Source of the DNA: Rhodospirillaceae bacterium
Lineage (GTDB): Bacteria > Pseudomonadota > Alphaproteobacteria > Dongiales > Dongiaceae
DNA: 64,000 bases
Assembly: GCA_016712715.1 (NCBI GenBank)
Contig: JADJQM010000003.1
Location: 434,001-498,000, forward strand
Direction of reading: 5' to 3'
Below the pieces are notes generated by a model. It was not told the DNA's origin. It worked only from the letters and a program-made list of their open reading frames with translations, and made no database searches. A program made the position numbers and the translations under genes. Positions 8,514-20,169 of the stretch are shown one piece after another; within the stretch, counting starts at the first letter, position 1, and each line of letters opens with the position of its first letter.

Positions 8514-8620
8514 CCCTGCCCCCTGACGGAAAATTGTAGTATAGACAGGCCCCTTAAGGAAGGTGGTTGATGTCAGATCGTTGCGCCATTTTCGGGCATT
8601 CCGGTTAGGCGGCCCGGGCA

Positions 8621-11212
<2,592 letters not shown>

Positions 11213-11218
11213 CTCTGG

Positions 11219-12429
11219 TCATCGATGCCGCCGCGTGGCACCGAACAGCGCCCAGGCAATGAGCACATTCATCCCGGCCACCGTCACCACCACGCCCAGC
11301 GCCAGATGCGCACCCCAGATCTCGATCAGCAGGGCGCCGATCGAGGGAGCTGCCGCCTGCGCCATGAGGCTGGGTCGCGCCAGCTTGCCCATGATCGGCG
11401 CATAATCGTCGGGCCCGAACAGCACCAGCGGCAATGTGGCCCGCGCGATCGATTCCAGCCCGATCCCCGCGCCATAAAAGATGAGCGTGAGATAAACCAG
11501 CGGCAAATCCCCCACAGCAGGCCGAGGCCAAGCGCCACCAGCGAGACCGAGGCGATCTTGGTCCAGATCGGATGGTGATAGCGCCCGACCACCATCTCGA
11601 TGAACCGGGCGCCGACCTGCGACGGACCGACCAATGCCCCCAGCGCCACCGCCGCCGCGAGCGAAATGTCGCGCGCCTGGAGGATGGTCAGAAGATGCAC
11701 CGAGATCACAGTCGAAACCGTCGAGCCGACCATGATCGTGACTGCCAGCAGCAGGAACATCGCGCGCGACGGCGGCGCGGTTGCTGGTACCTCGCCCATC
11801 TCGGCCGGCGCACTCGGCAGCGCGCGCTTCTGCACGCCCTCCTTCGGAAGTGCGAACAGATAGAGCGGCAGGCAGATGAAGAGGTGGATGGCGGCATAGG
11901 TGGCACAGGCACCGCGCCAGCCCAACTCGGCCACCAGAAAGGCGCTGAGCGGCCAGCAGGCGGTGCTGGCAAAACCGCCGAACAGAGTGAGCGTGGCGAT
12001 GAGATGGCGCGCACCCTGGCCATAGATTCGGCCGAGGGTTGAGAAGGCCGGATCATAGAGCCCGGCTCCCATGCCGCAACCGATGACCAGCCAGGCCATG
12101 AGGAACACCGGCAGGTTGGGCGCCAATGCCAACCCTATGAGACCAGCCGCCAATAGCAGGGCGCTGACGGCAAGAATGGGTCGCCCGCCATGCTGCCGAA
12201 TTTTGCGTCCGACGAAAGGCGAGGCAAGCCCTGCGATCAGCAGGCCCAGCGAGAGGCCACCAACCACCCAGGAGAGGGACCAGCCCGTGTCTCCGGCAAT
12301 GGGTTGCGCCAGCACCGCCGGCAGGTAATAGGACGAGCCCCAGGCGAGTATCTGCGTGACACCAAGAACCGGCACCACGACGCGCGGCGAGGTCTTCCAG
12401 CCCGCCGCACCGTCAGGGGTTTGCGTCAC
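11219..12429 (-). pseudogene. MFS transporter in ars cluster, frameshifted
   Basis: A 12-helix major facilitator split by one frameshift at the C run 11509-11513 (plus strand). Upstream of it the frame reads through helix 8 to LGLGLLW; downstream a different frame continues with GDLPLVYLTL and the last helices. Adding one base to the run restores a continuous protein of about 403 residues. The GTG start at 12429 overlaps the ArsO-like stop by four bases (GTGA). Pairing with the ArsO-like flavoprotein and ArsR suggests an arsenic-related substrate, perhaps As(III) or an organoarsenical; no substrate motif is visible. Disruption could be real or a sequencing error. Confidence 0.7.
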
Positions 12430-13808
12430 GCAGCCGCCCCGCAACCGCAGCCTTGCTTGCCGGCCGACTTTGCAACGACATCGGCCACACAGCAGGATTT
12501 GCTTTCGACGGGCGCCGGTCCGCCGCAGCACCCAGCTCCGTCCACCGCGCTGTCGGTCGAACAGATCCCAGTCTCCGGCAGGACCAGTTGCACATTGTCG
12601 GCCGCCGTCAGGTCGCCCGCGATGGCAGCTGCCACCGAGCGCGCCTGTTCATACCCGGTCAGCAGCAGGAAGGTCGGCGCCCGCCCATAGCTCTTGACGC
12701 CGATGGTGTAGAAGCCGGGCTCCGGATGCGACGTCTCGCGATGGCCATGAGGCGACACCGAGCCGCAGGAATGGAGATTGGGATCGATGAGCGGCCCCAG
12801 TGCTCTCACGCCTTCCAGCCACGGATCGAGTTCCAGCCGCAGCTCGCGTGTCATCGCAAGATCCGGGCGCTGGCCGGTCGCGACCACTATCCGGTCGATC
12901 TCGGGCAAGCTGCGTTCGCCACCTGCCGTCATGCCGACCAATTGCAACCCACCTGCCGTCTCACTGAGCGCCGTGGCCGAGAAACCGGTCACGAGCTGAA
13001 TGCGTCCCTGCGCCACGAACTGGCTGAGGCGCGTCCCGAGCGCCCCGCGCGCTTCCAGCTGATCGGCCGAGCCGCCGCCATAGATCCGGTTCATGTTGGT
13101 GGCGCGCACGACCCACATCGCCTGCGTCTTCGGCGCAGCTTCGACGAGGTGCAGCAGATCAAGCAGCACGTTGATGGCCGAATAGCCACCCCCCACGACG
13201 GCGATCCGCTTGTCCGCATAGTCGATGCGCTTCGTCCCCAGCACATCCGGCATGCCATAGGCAATGCGCGCGGCATGATCGGCTTCGTTCAAGGCAGGCA
13301 AGCCCGAGGCTCCGAGCGGGTTGGGATTCTGCCAGGTGCCTGAGGCATCGATCACGGCCCGCGCATGATCCAGCCGAGTTGCGCCATTCTCCTGCACGAT
13401 CCGCAATTAGAATGGCACATCCGCGCGCCCCCTGCTGGTCACCTTGTCGAGGCCAGCGCGCGAGATGGCGACGACCTTGGCCCCGGCCTCGATGCTGTCG
13501 GTCAGTTCGGGCACGGTTGAGAGCGGCTGCAGATAGTGCCGGTACAATTCGTCCCCCGTCGGCAAGGCATCAGCCGGTGGCAGTTCCCAGCCATGTCGTT
13601 CCAGCAGGCGGCGCGAGGCGGTATCGACATTCTGTTCCCAGGTGGTGAACACGCGCACATGTCCCCAGTCGCGGATATTGGCCCCGACCGAGGGGGCGGC
13701 CTCATAGACCTTCACCTTGAGGCCGCGCTCGGCAAGATGCGCCGCGGCGGCAAGCCCGATCGGCCCGGCCCCAATCACCGCCACCGGAAGTGTGTCCATC
13801 GCATTCAT
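12426..13808 (-). pseudogene. ArsO-like FAD/NAD(P)-binding oxidoreductase with in-frame stop
   Basis: A flavin-containing monooxygenase-like protein of 460 codons interrupted by one in-frame TAA (plus strand 13407-13409). The N-terminal part has the FAD dinucleotide fold AVIGAGPIGLAAA; after the stop the same frame continues with the second nucleotide fold AVVGGGYSAIN and ends in a Cys-rich tail (CGCGAAA and paired CC groups) suitable for metalloid contact. Proteins of this type sit beside MFS genes in ars clusters and are called ArsO, of uncertain role. The ATG at 13808 has a GAGGAG ribosome binding site. A single base change would restore it; a candidate ArsR site lies at 13836-13852. Confidence 0.72.
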
Positions 13809-13835
13809 GGTCGAACTCCTCACTATTTCCAACAT

Positions 13836-13852
13836 ATTCGAAATATTCGCTC
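13836..13852. promoter_or_regulatory. candidate ArsR operator before arsO-like gene
   Basis: ATTCGA-AATAT-TCGCTC, with a full left half-site and a degenerate right half. It lies in the 59-bp gap between arsR and the arsO-like gene, 28 bp before the latter's ATG. It shares ATTCGA with the operators at 14241 and 21029. Confidence 0.45.
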
Positions 13853-13867
13853 AAAAAAAGAGACGCC

Positions 13868-14197
13868 CTAGGCGGCGCGTCCTTGGGGATTGGATTTGAG
13901 CGTGTGGCATTTGGCATCCTGGCAGCATTCGTCGACCAGATAGCCGACCAGGCTCTGCATCGCCGGATAGACGGCGTGGCACACCAGCGTCGTCCCCTGC
14001 CGTTCCTGGCGAATGAGGCCCGCCTCCATCAGGTGCCTGATATGGTGCGACAGGGTCGAGGCGGCGATACCCAGCTTGTCCTGCAGGGTGCCGCAGGCAA
14101 GGCCATCCTCACCCGCCCGCACCAGCGCTCGATAGAGCTCGAGCCGGAGCGGGTTGCCGAGGGAGGCCAGTTGTTGCGCTGCTATTTCGAGTTTCAT
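13868..14197 (-). CDS. arsR: ArsR/SmtB-family arsenic-responsive repressor
   Basis: 109 residues: a winged helix-turn-helix (ASTLSHHIRHLMEAGLI at about 46-62) and a C-terminal Cys group Cys91, Cys92 and Cys97 (ECCQDAKC) likely to bind As(III). It is transcribed away from the ACR3 gene, with a 226-bp shared promoter that holds a candidate operator at 14241-14257. Binding of arsenite would release the repressor and switch on efflux in both directions. Confidence 0.93.
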   Translation of the reverse strand: MKLEIAAQQLASLGNPLRLELYRALVRAGEDGLACGTLQDKLGIAASTLSHHIRHLMEAGLIRQERQGTTLVCHAVYPAMQSLVGYLVDECCQDAKCHTLKSNPQGRAA

Positions 14198-14240
14198 GGA
14201 AATATGATGATGCCTCTGAAACCGGACGTCAAGATACTAT

Positions 14241-14257
14241 TTTCGGATTATTCGAAT
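14241..14257. promoter_or_regulatory. candidate ArsR operator between arsR and acr3
   Basis: TTTCGG-ATTAT-TCGAAT. The right half is perfect, the left has two mismatches to ATTCGA. It is 44-60 bp upstream of arsR and in the divergent arsR/acr3 promoter. Confidence 0.55.
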
Positions 14258-14423
14258 TATAGGATGAGGCTCCATGCAACCTTCATACCCGCTGCCTTGA
14301 CGGCATAGCCCCGATTCCGTCATCGTCTACAATGGGAAAACAACTCGCGTGGTTTTGTCCCTTCCGCCCTCGCCCACCGAAACCTCGCACAATTGGCCTG
14401 ACCGCTGCTGCGGAGTCTGTACC

Positions 14424-15473
14424 TTGTCCCTGTTCGAACGCTATCTGACCCTGTGGGTCGCCTTGTGCATCATCGTCGGCATCGCTCTGGGCCATTTTCT
14501 GCCTGGGATCTTCCAGGCGATCGGCAGCGCCGAGATTGCCCGGGTGAATCTGCCGGTAGCAGCACTCATCTGGCTGATGATCATCCCGATGCTGATGAAG
14601 ATCGACTTTGCCGCCTTGGGTCGTGTGCGCGAACATTGGCGCGGCATCGGTGTCACGCTGTTCATCAACTGGGCAGTGAAGCCGTTCTCGATGGCGGCAC
14701 TCGGCTGGCTTTTCATCGGCTGGCTGTTCCGCCCCTATCTCCCGGCCGATCAGATCGACAGCTACATTGCCGGGCTCATCCTGCTGGCAGCGGCTCCCTG
14801 CACGGCCATGGTCTTTGTCTGGAGCAATCTTTGCAAGGGCGAGCCCCACTTCACCCTGAGCCAGGTTGCGCTGAACGATGTCGTTATGGTGTTTGCCTTC
14901 GCGCCCCTGGTGGGCCTCCTTCTCGGCCTCTCCGCGATCACTGTCCCCTGGGATACTCTCCTGCTCTCGGTCAGCCTCTACATCCTCATCCCCGTCATCG
15001 TGGCCCAGATCCTGCGCCGGACCCTGCTGGCATCGGGTGGGTCCGCGGCGCTGCAGGGCATGCTGGGCCTGCTGCAGCCGCTGTCACTCATCGCTCTCCT
15101 GGCCACGCTGGTGCTGCTGTTCGGCTTCCAGGGCGAACAGATCATCGCCCAGCCGCTGATCATCGCCCTTCTCGCCATGCCGATCCTGATCCAGGTCTAT
15201 GCGAATGCCGGCCTCGCTTATCTCCTCAATCGCTGGGCCGGCGAGGCGCATTGTGTGGCGGCCCCCTCGGCCCTGATCGGCGCAAGCAATTTCTTCGAAC
15301 TGGCCGTGGCCGCCGCCATCAGCCTGTTTGGCTTCCACTCCGGTGCCGCCCTAGCCACCGTTGTGGGCGTGTTGATCGAAGTGCCTGTGATGCTCTCGGT
15401 GGTGGAGATCGTGAACGCCAGCCGGGGCTGGTACGAAACTGGCCCCGCCGTGCGCCGGATTCAGAGTCGATAG
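14424..15473 (+). CDS. acr3: ACR3-family arsenite efflux permease
   Basis: 349 residues with about ten membrane helices. The catalytic Cys126 lies in APCTAMVFVW, and the conserved FELAVA block (ASNFFELAVAAAI) is in helix 9-10. ACR3 extrudes As(III) using the proton motive force. The TTG at 14424 was chosen (MSLFERYLTLW is the usual family opening, with CGGAG 8 bases before it); a GTG at 14349 would add 25 unlikely residues. Divergent from arsR. It works with the ArsC half of the fusion at 20170 to remove reduced arsenate. Confidence 0.93.
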   Translation: MSLFERYLTLWVALCIIVGIALGHFLPGIFQAIGSAEIARVNLPVAALIWLMIIPMLMKIDFAALGRVREHWRGIGVTLFINWAVKPFSMAALGWLFIGWLFRPYLPADQIDSYIAGLILLAAAPCTAMVFVWSNLCKGEPHFTLSQVALNDVVMVFAFAPLVGLLLGLSAITVPWDTLLLSVSLYILIPVIVAQILRRTLLASGGSAALQGMLGLLQPLSLIALLATLVLLFGFQGEQIIAQPLIIALLAMPILIQVYANAGLAYLLNRWAGEAHCVAAPSALIGASNFFELAVAAAISLFGFHSGAALATVVGVLIEVPVMLSVVEIVNASRGWYETGPAVRRIQSR

Positions 15474-15491
15474 CCTGAAGATAATCCAATT

Positions 15492-15508
15492 ATTCGACTA
15501 GATCGATC
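15492..15508. promoter_or_regulatory. possible ArsR-like half-site upstream of ahpC
   Basis: ATTCGA-CTAGA-TCGATC, 19 bp after the acr3 stop and about 95 bp before ahpC. The left half is exact and the right half matches TCGA only. It may be a chance match. Confidence 0.3.
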
Positions 15509-15523
15509 ATACACAACATAATA

Positions 15524-15542
15524 ATCGATTTCTTTAATCGAT
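15524..15542. promoter_or_regulatory. inverted repeat before ahpC
   Basis: ATCGATT-TCTTT-AATCGAT, a perfect 7-bp inverted repeat 60 bp before the ahpC ATG. No T tract follows, so an operator is more likely than a terminator. The regulator is not known. Confidence 0.4.
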
Positions 15543-15601
15543 CTCGATCCCCTATGTCATACGCACCGTTTTGCGGAAAACATCACTGGAGAGCCGAGAC
15601 C

Positions 15602-16165
15602 ATGTCGTTGATCAACACCCCCATTAAGCCGTTCAAGGCCGAAGCCTATAAGGGCGGCAAATTCATCACTGTGACCGAGGCCGACGTGAAGGATATGTGG
15701 TCGGTTTTCTTCTTCTATCCGGCCGATTTCACCTTCGTCTGCCCGACCGAGCTCGAGGACCTCGCCGATCATTACAGCGAGTTCCAGAAGCTGGGCGTCG
15801 AGATCTACAGCGTCTCGACCGACACGCATTTCGCCCACAAGGCATGGCACGACACCTCGGCCGCCATCAAGAAGATCAATTACACGATGCTGGGCGACCC
15901 CACGCTGAAGCTCAGCCGCAATTTCGAGGTGCTGATCGAGGAAGCAGGTCTTGCTGATCGCGGTACCTTCGTGATCGACCCCAATGGCGTGATCCAGATC
16001 GTCGAGATCACCGCCGGCGGCATCGGCCGCGATGCCAAGGAACTCCTGCGCAAGATCAAGGCGGCGCAGTATGTCGCAGCGCATCCGGGTGAAGTCTGCC
16101 CGGCTGCCTGGAAAGAGGGTGCCAAGACCCTCGCCCCGTCTCTCGATCTGGTCGGCAAGATCTAA
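15602..16165 (+). CDS. ahpC: alkyl hydroperoxide reductase AhpC (2-Cys peroxiredoxin)
   Basis: 187 residues, the usual AhpC length. Peroxidatic Cys47 is in FTFVCPTE and resolving Cys166 in GEVCPAAW. It reduces H2O2 and organic peroxides and is recycled by AhpF encoded 91 bases downstream. The ATG at 15602 is preferred over the longer frame from 15554 because the family begins MSLINT. It sits between two arsenic gene sets, which suits the oxidative stress caused by arsenite. Confidence 0.97.
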   Translation: MSLINTPIKPFKAEAYKGGKFITVTEADVKDMWSVFFFYPADFTFVCPTELEDLADHYSEFQKLGVEIYSVSTDTHFAHKAWHDTSAAIKKINYTMLGDPTLKLSRNFEVLIEEAGLADRGTFVIDPNGVIQIVEITAGGIGRDAKELLRKIKAAQYVAAHPGEVCPAAWKEGAKTLAPSLDLVGKI

Positions 16166-16186
16166 CTGTCGACGTCTCACCGCGCA

Positions 16187-16220
16187 CATCCCGGATCCGC
16201 CCTCGCGCGGGTCCGGGATG
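16187..16220. repeat. 14-bp stem-loop between ahpC and ahpF
   Basis: Arms 16187-16200 and 16207-16220 pair over 14 bp (one T-G wobble) around the loop CCTCGC. There is no T tract, so it is a processing or mRNA-stability hairpin, or a dispersed palindrome of the type common in alphaproteobacterial intergenic DNA, rather than a terminator. Confidence 0.7.
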
Positions 16221-16256
16221 ATGCCGCGGCACCGTATTCCCAAGAGAGCCATCGTC

Positions 16257-17843
16257 ATGCTGGACGCCAATCTGAAAGAACAGTTGAAAGCCTATCTCGA
16301 GCGGATCACGCAGCCGGTGGAGCTGGTGGCCTCGCTTGACGACAGCGACGGCGCCCGCGAAATGCAGGAACTGCTGGAGGAGATAGTTTCCCTCTCCGAC
16401 CAAATCACGCTGATACGGCGCGACAGCGACGATGTGCGCAAGCCTTCCTTCCTCATCCAGCGCGCTGGCACCGCGGTCGGCGTGCGCTTTGCCGGCCTCC
16501 CCATGGGCCATGAATTCACCTCGCTTGTCCTTGCCCTGCTGCAGGTCGGCGGTCATCCCGCCAAGGCCGCGCATGATGTGATCGAGCAGATCCAGGCGCT
16601 CGACGGCGACTATCTGTTCGAAACCTACTTCTCGCAGTCGTGCCAGAACTGCCCGGACGTGGTGCAGGCGCTCAACCTGATGAGTGTCCTAAACCCGCGC
16701 ATCCGCCACGTCTCGGTCGACGGTGCCCTGTTCCAGGCCGAAGTCGATGCCCGCCAGGTGATGGCGGTGCCGACCGTGTTCCTCAACGGCGAAAGCTTCG
16801 GCCAGGGCCGCATGAGCCTGGAGCAGATCGTGGCCAGGCTCGACAGCGGCGCCGAGAAACGTGCTGCCGAAAAGCTGAAGACCAAGGACGCCTTCGACGT
16901 GCTGGTGGTGGGTGGTGGCCCGGCCGGTGCCGCAGCTGCGATCTATGCCGCGCGCAAGGGCATCCGCACCGGTGTCGCCGCCGAACGTTTCGGCGGCCAG
17001 GTGCTGGACACGATGGCAATCGAGAATTTCATCTCGGTCTCCCACACCGAAGGACCCAAGCTCGCCGTGGCGCTTGAGGAACATGTCAAATCCTATGACG
17101 TCGACATCATGAACCTGCAGCGCGCCGAGAAGCTGGTGCCGGCCAGGGTGCCGGGCGGCCTTGCCGAAGTGCATCTCGCCAACGGCGCGGTGCTGAAGGC
17201 GCGCAGTGTCATCCTCGCCACCGGCGCGCGCTGGCGCCAGATGAACGTACCGGGCGAGGACCAGTACCGCAACAAGGGCGTTGCCTATTGCCCGCATTGC
17301 GACGGCCCCCTCTTCAAGGGCAAGCGTGTCGCGGTGATCGGCGGCGGCAATTCCGGCGTCGAGGCGGCGATCGACCTGGCCGGTATAGTGGCCCATGTGA
17401 CGCTGGTCGAGTTCGATGGCCAGCTCCGCGCCGATGCGGTCCTGCAACGCAAGTTGAAGAGCCTCGCCAATGTCAGCATCATCACCTCGGCCCTCACCAC
17501 CGAGGTGCATGGTGACGGCGCCAAAGTCACGGCGCTCACCTACAAGGATCGCAACAGCGACAGCCTGCATCGCGTCGAGCTTGAAGGCATCTTCGTGCAG
17601 ATCGGCCTGGTGCCCAACACCGAATGGCTGAAGGAGGCGATCGCCCTTACGCCGCGCGGCGAGATCGAGATCGACCATCGCGGTGCCACCTCGCAGCCCG
17701 GCATCTTCGCCGCCGGCGACGCCACGACCGTGCCCTACAAGCAGATCGTGATCGCCATGGGCGAAGGGTCAAAGGCAGCTCTCTCCGCCTTCGACTATCT
17801 CATCCGCCTTGCCCCGGCCGAAGAGACAGCGGTCGCCGCCTGA
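16257..17843 (+). CDS. ahpF: alkyl hydroperoxide reductase subunit F (AhpF)
   Basis: 528 residues. The N-terminal double-thioredoxin-fold part has Cys129-x-x-Cys132 (QSCQNCPD); the C-terminal thioredoxin-reductase-like flavoprotein has the FAD site VVGGGPAGAAAA and the redox pair Cys345-x-x-Cys348 (YCPHCDGP). It passes electrons from NADH via FAD and both dithiols to AhpC. The ATG at 16257 (MLDANLKEQL) fits the family; the longer upstream frame overlaps ahpC. It is convergent with arsJ, 23 bases away. Confidence 0.97.
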   Translation: MLDANLKEQLKAYLERITQPVELVASLDDSDGAREMQELLEEIVSLSDQITLIRRDSDDVRKPSFLIQRAGTAVGVRFAGLPMGHEFTSLVLALLQVGGHPAKAAHDVIEQIQALDGDYLFETYFSQSCQNCPDVVQALNLMSVLNPRIRHVSVDGALFQAEVDARQVMAVPTVFLNGESFGQGRMSLEQIVARLDSGAEKRAAEKLKTKDAFDVLVVGGGPAGAAAAIYAARKGIRTGVAAERFGGQVLDTMAIENFISVSHTEGPKLAVALEEHVKSYDVDIMNLQRAEKLVPARVPGGLAEVHLANGAVLKARSVILATGARWRQMNVPGEDQYRNKGVAYCPHCDGPLFKGKRVAVIGGGNSGVEAAIDLAGIVAHVTLVEFDGQLRADAVLQRKLKSLANVSIITSALTTEVHGDGAKVTALTYKDRNSDSLHRVELEGIFVQIGLVPNTEWLKEAIALTPRGEIEIDHRGATSQPGIFAAGDATTVPYKQIVIAMGEGSKAALSAFDYLIRLAPAEETAVAA

Positions 17844-17866
17844 GATGTATCGTCACGAGGCCAGGG

Positions 17867-19103
17867 TCACCGGTCGGCGGAAGCGCCGAACGGCGGGAGC
17901 AACAACGTGATGACCCAGCAGACAACCAGCATCGCGGCCGAACCAAACAGGCAGGCCTCCAAACCGCCCCAGCCATACAGCAGGCCGGACAGCAACGTCC
18001 CCGCAAACCGGCCTGCTGCGTTGGCCGCGTAATAGAAGCCGACGTCCTCGGCCGCCCTCTTCGAGCCGGCGTAAGCGAGGACCAGGTAGGAATGGACTGA
18101 TGAGTTGACGGCAAAGGCCACGCCGAACAGGACGAGGCCGAGAATGACCGGCCAGATCGCAGCGGAGTCCGGTTGGCTCAACCCAGCCATGAGCCAGGCC
18201 GCCATCGATGCCGGGATCATCGCCAGTATCAAGGACCACCAGCGCGCCGCCGAGACACCGGGATCGTGATCGTGCTCGTGTCGGGCACGCCGTACCAGGG
18301 CGGGTGCCGCCGCCTGTACCACGCCGTAGCCGACCGTCCAAATGGCGAGGAAGCTTCCGACCATGGTAAAGGTCCAGCCTGCCTTGTAGAGGAAGATCGG
18401 CAGGCCGACGACGAACCAGACATCGCGGGCACCGAACAGAAAGACACGCGCTGCGGACAGCAGATTGAGGCCACGCCCTTTGGCGAAGAACTCGCGGGCC
18501 GAGCGCGATGGTTGCGCCTTCCCCATCCCGGGCGGCAGCGTCAAGATTACGCCCATCAGCACGCAACCAAGGGCCCCGGCCATCGCCCAAAGGGCACCAC
18601 GAAAACCGAGCAATTCCAGCAGCAACCCGCCCAGAAAGAAACCGAGGCCTTTCATCGCGTTCTTGCTGCCCGTGAACCAGGCAACCCAGCGAAAGAGCCC
18701 TCCCGGCAGCATCGCCCGCGGTAACCTTGATGGCCGATTTGCTGGCTGTCTTTGTCAGGTCCTTGGCGACGCCGCAGATGCCTTGCGCAGCGATAACCCA
18801 CGCAACCGAGGCAGCGACGCCCCAGGCCGGGTTCAGAGCCGACATCATCAGAAAGCCGGCGATCTGGGTGATGAGTCCCACCATCAACATGCGCGGAATG
18901 CCGAACCGGGTTGCAAGCCAGCCGCCGATAAGATTGGCGAGGATACCTGCCGCTTCGTAGAGCAGGAACAGGAAGGCCAGTGTAAGGGGCGAATAGCCGA
19001 GGCGGAAGAAGTGCAGCAGGACCAGCATGCGCAAGGCGCCGTCGGTCAGGGTGAAGCCCCAATAGGCCGCCGTGACGATGATATAGTGGCGGGCGGCACT
19101 CAC
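17867..19103 (-). pseudogene. arsJ: ArsJ organoarsenical efflux permease, frameshifted
   Basis: A major facilitator of the ArsJ type, which exports 1-arseno-3-phosphoglycerate made by GAPDH. The GTG start at 19103 opens MSAARHYIIVTAAYWGFTL; the frame is good to VTAGDAAG, then shifts in the CCCTCCC run at 18698-18704 (plus strand). The next frame continues with GLFRWVAWFTGSKNAMKG and runs to the end at 17867. Removing one base from the run restores about 411 residues. Its first six helices and the FRWVA block are in separate frames, so the gene as read is not functional. It is 6 bases after the GAPDH gene, typical of arsJ-gapdh pairs. Confidence 0.85.
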
Positions 19104-19109
19104 GATTGC

Positions 19110-20156
19110 CTAGAGTCCCGCGCGGCCGAGCATGCAGGCCAGATCCACCATGCGGCAGGCATAGCCCATCTCATTGTCATACCAGGCATAGACCTTGAGC
19201 AGCGTGCCATCCGTCACCATGGTGGATAGCGCATCGACGATGCTGCTCCGCGTGTCGCGCGCATAGTCCGCTGAGACCAGTGGTCGGGTCTCGTAGCCGA
19301 GGATGCCGGCAAGCGGTCCAGCGGCTGCCTGCCGGAACAGCGCATTCACCTCATCGGCCGTCGTTTCACGCTGCAGTTCGAACACGCAATCGGTTAGGCT
19401 GGCATTGAGCACCGGGGCCCGCACCGCATGACCATTCAGCTTGCCTTTGAGATCGGGGTAGATAAGCGCGATCGCCGTGGCACTGCCGGTGGTGGTCGGC
19501 TGCAGTGAAAGCAGCGCGCTCCGCGCACGGCGAAGATCCCTGTGCGGTGCGTCGGTCACCACATTGGTGTTGGTGGGATCGTGAATAGTGGTGATCTGGC
19601 CGTGGCGAATGCCGATCGCCTCATGCACCACCTTCACGACCGGCGCCAGGCAATTTGTCGTGCAGGACGCAGCCGTGACGATCGGATATCTCGCTGGATC
19701 ATAGAGATGATCGTTCACCCCCACGACGATATTGAGCACACTATCGACCTTGACCGGCGCCGCCACGACGACGCGCTTCGCGCCGCGATCGAGATGACCC
19801 TGCAACACCCCGGGCGTCAGGAACTTCCCCGTACATTCCAGCACCAGATCGACGCCGAGGTCACCCCAGGGAATATCCGCGGGCTGGGCTCGAGCCGAGA
19901 ATGTGATGCGGCGTCCCTTGATGGTAATTGCGTCTTCGCCTTCGACCGCGATGTCGGCGCCGCGCCAGCGCCCTTGCACGCTGTCGAATTCAAGCAGATG
20001 TGCCGTGGCGGGGGCGCCACCTTTCAACTCGTTGATGTGAACGATATCGAGGCGGTTTTCCTTCCGCGGGTCATCGTCGGGGCGCTCAGCCGCGCCGAAT
20101 GCCGCGCGCAAGGCGAGGCGACCGATACGGCCCATGCCGCTGATGCCTGTACGCAT
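19110..20156 (-). CDS. ArsJ-associated glyceraldehyde-3-phosphate dehydrogenase
   Basis: 348 residues, complete GAPDH: NAD fold at the N-terminus (GMGRIGRLALR), catalytic Cys165 in ASCTTNCLAP and His192. In ars operons this GAPDH makes 1-arseno-3-phosphoglycerate from glyceraldehyde-3-phosphate and arsenate, which ArsJ then extrudes. The position directly before arsJ and after the ArsR-ArsC fusion indicates the arsenic role rather than glycolysis. If arsJ is truly broken, the product would not be exported and would decay back to arsenate. Confidence 0.93.
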   Translation of the reverse strand: MRTGISGMGRIGRLALRAAFGAAERPDDDPRKENRLDIVHINELKGGAPATAHLLEFDSVQGRWRGADIAVEGEDAITIKGRRITFSARAQPADIPWGDLGVDLVLECTGKFLTPGVLQGHLDRGAKRVVVAAPVKVDSVLNIVVGVNDHLYDPARYPIVTAASCTTNCLAPVVKVVHEAIGIRHGQITTIHDPTNTNVVTDAPHRDLRRARSALLSLQPTTTGSATAIALIYPDLKGKLNGHAVRAPVLNASLTDCVFELQRETTADEVNALFRQAAAGPLAGILGYETRPLVSADYARDTRSSIVDALSTMVTDGTLLKVYAWYDNEMGYACRMVDLACMLGRAGL

Positions 20157-20169
20157 GATCCCGGCCTCT

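Noticed and set aside
8567..8579. TTGAT-GTCAG-ATC, possible FNR box before the P-type ATPase
   Set aside because: The spacer is 5 instead of 4 bases and the right half lacks the final AA.
13407..13409. In-frame TAA considered as programmed readthrough or recoding
   Set aside because: TAA is not a selenocysteine or pyrrolysine codon and no recoding structure was seen; a point change or error is simpler.
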